DNA from: Mycobacterium dioxanotrophicus
GTDB lineage: Bacteria; Actinomycetota; Actinomycetes; Mycobacteriales; Mycobacteriaceae
Length of the DNA stretch: 64,000 nucleotides
NCBI RefSeq assembly: GCF_002157835.1
Contig: NZ_CP020809.1
Coordinates: forward strand, 3,782,001-3,846,000
Direction: 5' to 3'
Both the position numbers and the translations under genes were made by a program. The notes under the pieces are model-generated. The model searched no databases, was not told where the DNA came from, and worked only from the letters and a program-made list of their open reading frames with translations. The number at the start of each line of letters is the position of its first letter. Within the stretch, counting starts at the first letter, position 1. Shown here one piece after another: positions 63,620-64,000 of the stretch.

Positions 63620-64000
63620 TCATGCAGTGGACGGCAGCTCGCGCTGGTCCCGACGTGCCGATTCGAACCGCCAGATCGCGTGGTGCAGTGCCGCAGCGTC
63701 CCAGCCTGCGCTCTCGGACACGTCCCGCAGCAGCCGGGCCACGCCCGCGGGATCCGCCGCGCCGAGTTCGCGGTCCACGTAGCCGGCGACCGACGGATCC
63801 GCAGCGACCTCGGGCTGTTGAGCGAGCAGCACGAGGTACCGCCAGGTGAAACCTGACCGCTGCCCCGGCACCGCACACCACGCCGCCTTCGCTTGGGCGT
63901 AGCGTTCACTGTCCTCGGTGACCCGACGGAGGTCCGCGGTGGTGCGGATCCCGAGCCCGACGAGAGCCTGGGCAACTTCGATGAGCGCCGCCGACCGCAG
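63620..64000 (-). CDS. Partial conserved protein of unknown function (5' end beyond window)
   Basis: The frame stays open from its stop at 63620 to the window edge, giving the last 126 residues. A short helix-hairpin-helix-like segment (ALVGLGIRTTADLRRV) is followed by AWCAVPGQRSGFTWRYLVLLA and a helical C-terminus. Codon usage fits a real gene. I recall similar mycobacterial hypothetical proteins but no firm function. Confidence 0.7.
   Translation of the reverse strand: MRSAALIEVAQALVGLGIRTTADLRRVTEDSERYAQAKAAWCAVPGQRSGFTWRYLVLLAQQPEVAADPSVAGYVDRELGAADPAGVARLLRDVSESAGWDAAALHHAIWRFESARRDQRELPSTA

Noticed and set aside
63571..63975. Alternative minus-strand frame of ~134 codons at the right edge
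   Set aside because: It is Arg/Ser/Pro-rich shadow text; the neighbouring frame ending at 63620 reads as a normal helical protein and stays open to the edge.

Overview
This is a 64 kb, GC-rich mycobacterial chromosome segment. The evidence is mycolic-acid enzymes (InhA, MabA/FabG1), fatty-acyl-AMP ligases (FAAL/FadD), an MmpL transporter, PapA-type acyltransferases, a Mas-like polyketide synthase and the RipA/RipB hydrolases. Gene order from about 34 kb rightwards follows, in inverted orientation, the M. tuberculosis stretch lipL - meaB - mutB/mutA - Rv1491c - Rv1488/1487 - Rv1486c - hemH - inhA - fabG1 - Rv1481/1480/moxR1 - ripB/ripA - Rv1476 - acn - Rv1474c - Rv1473A - Rv1473 - echA12 - trxB1. 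The 8-15 kb block matches Rv1536-Rv1540 (ileS, dinX, ansA, lspA, rluD). The species cannot be fixed from this window. All assignments come from reading the sequence and recalled family knowledge; no search was run.

Layout. (1) 1-3.7 kb: the start of a loading-ACP/ketosynthase PKS resembling PpsA, coupled to a FAAL and divergent from a TesA-type thioesterase. This looks like the edge of a second complex-lipid locus. (2) 3.8-15.3 kb: a short-chain dehydrogenase, an ECF42-type sigma factor with its DGPF partner, the rarD-rluD-lspA operon, ansA, a secreted protein, dinX divergent from a small S4 RNA-binding protein, and ileS under an isoleucine T-box leader. (3) 15.5-17.4 kb: a truncated condensation-domain-like gene divergent from an HTH protein and a polytopic membrane protein, with a palindrome between them. 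(4) 17.4-32.8 kb: a six-gene lipid operon transcribed pks > papA > two WS/DGAT-like acyltransferases > fadD > mmpL. It resembles the pks5/papA/fadD/mmpL lipooligosaccharide (LOS) loci. It is preceded by about 1 kb of AT-richer non-coding DNA. (5) 33.9-40.7 kb: a LipL-like esterase, a small lipoprotein and the mutA-mutB-meaB methylmalonyl-CoA mutase operon. (6) 40.8-64 kb: conserved mycobacterial housekeeping genes, including fabG1-inhA-hemH, the ripA-ripB-moxR-DUF58-VWA cell-wall operon and aconitase with its TetR neighbour, ending in a MarR-GNAT fusion and a gene cut by the window edge.

How parts fit: FAALs load fatty-acyl chains onto PKS proteins. The Mas-like enzyme would extend them with methylmalonyl-CoA. 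PapA/WS-like enzymes would transfer the branched acyl chains and MmpL would export the lipid. Methylmalonyl-CoA mutase, a few kb away, interconverts the PKS extender unit with succinyl-CoA.

Recurring regulatory features are a TANNNT -10 box placed 6-8 nt before a start codon (leaderless genes) and palindromes on top of such boxes for two self-regulating repressor candidates (TetR at 41.6 kb, MarR-GNAT at 63.6 kb). The echA12-like gene carries an in-frame 33-bp minisatellite that lengthens its C-terminus. No tRNA, rRNA, insertion sequence or CRISPR array was seen.
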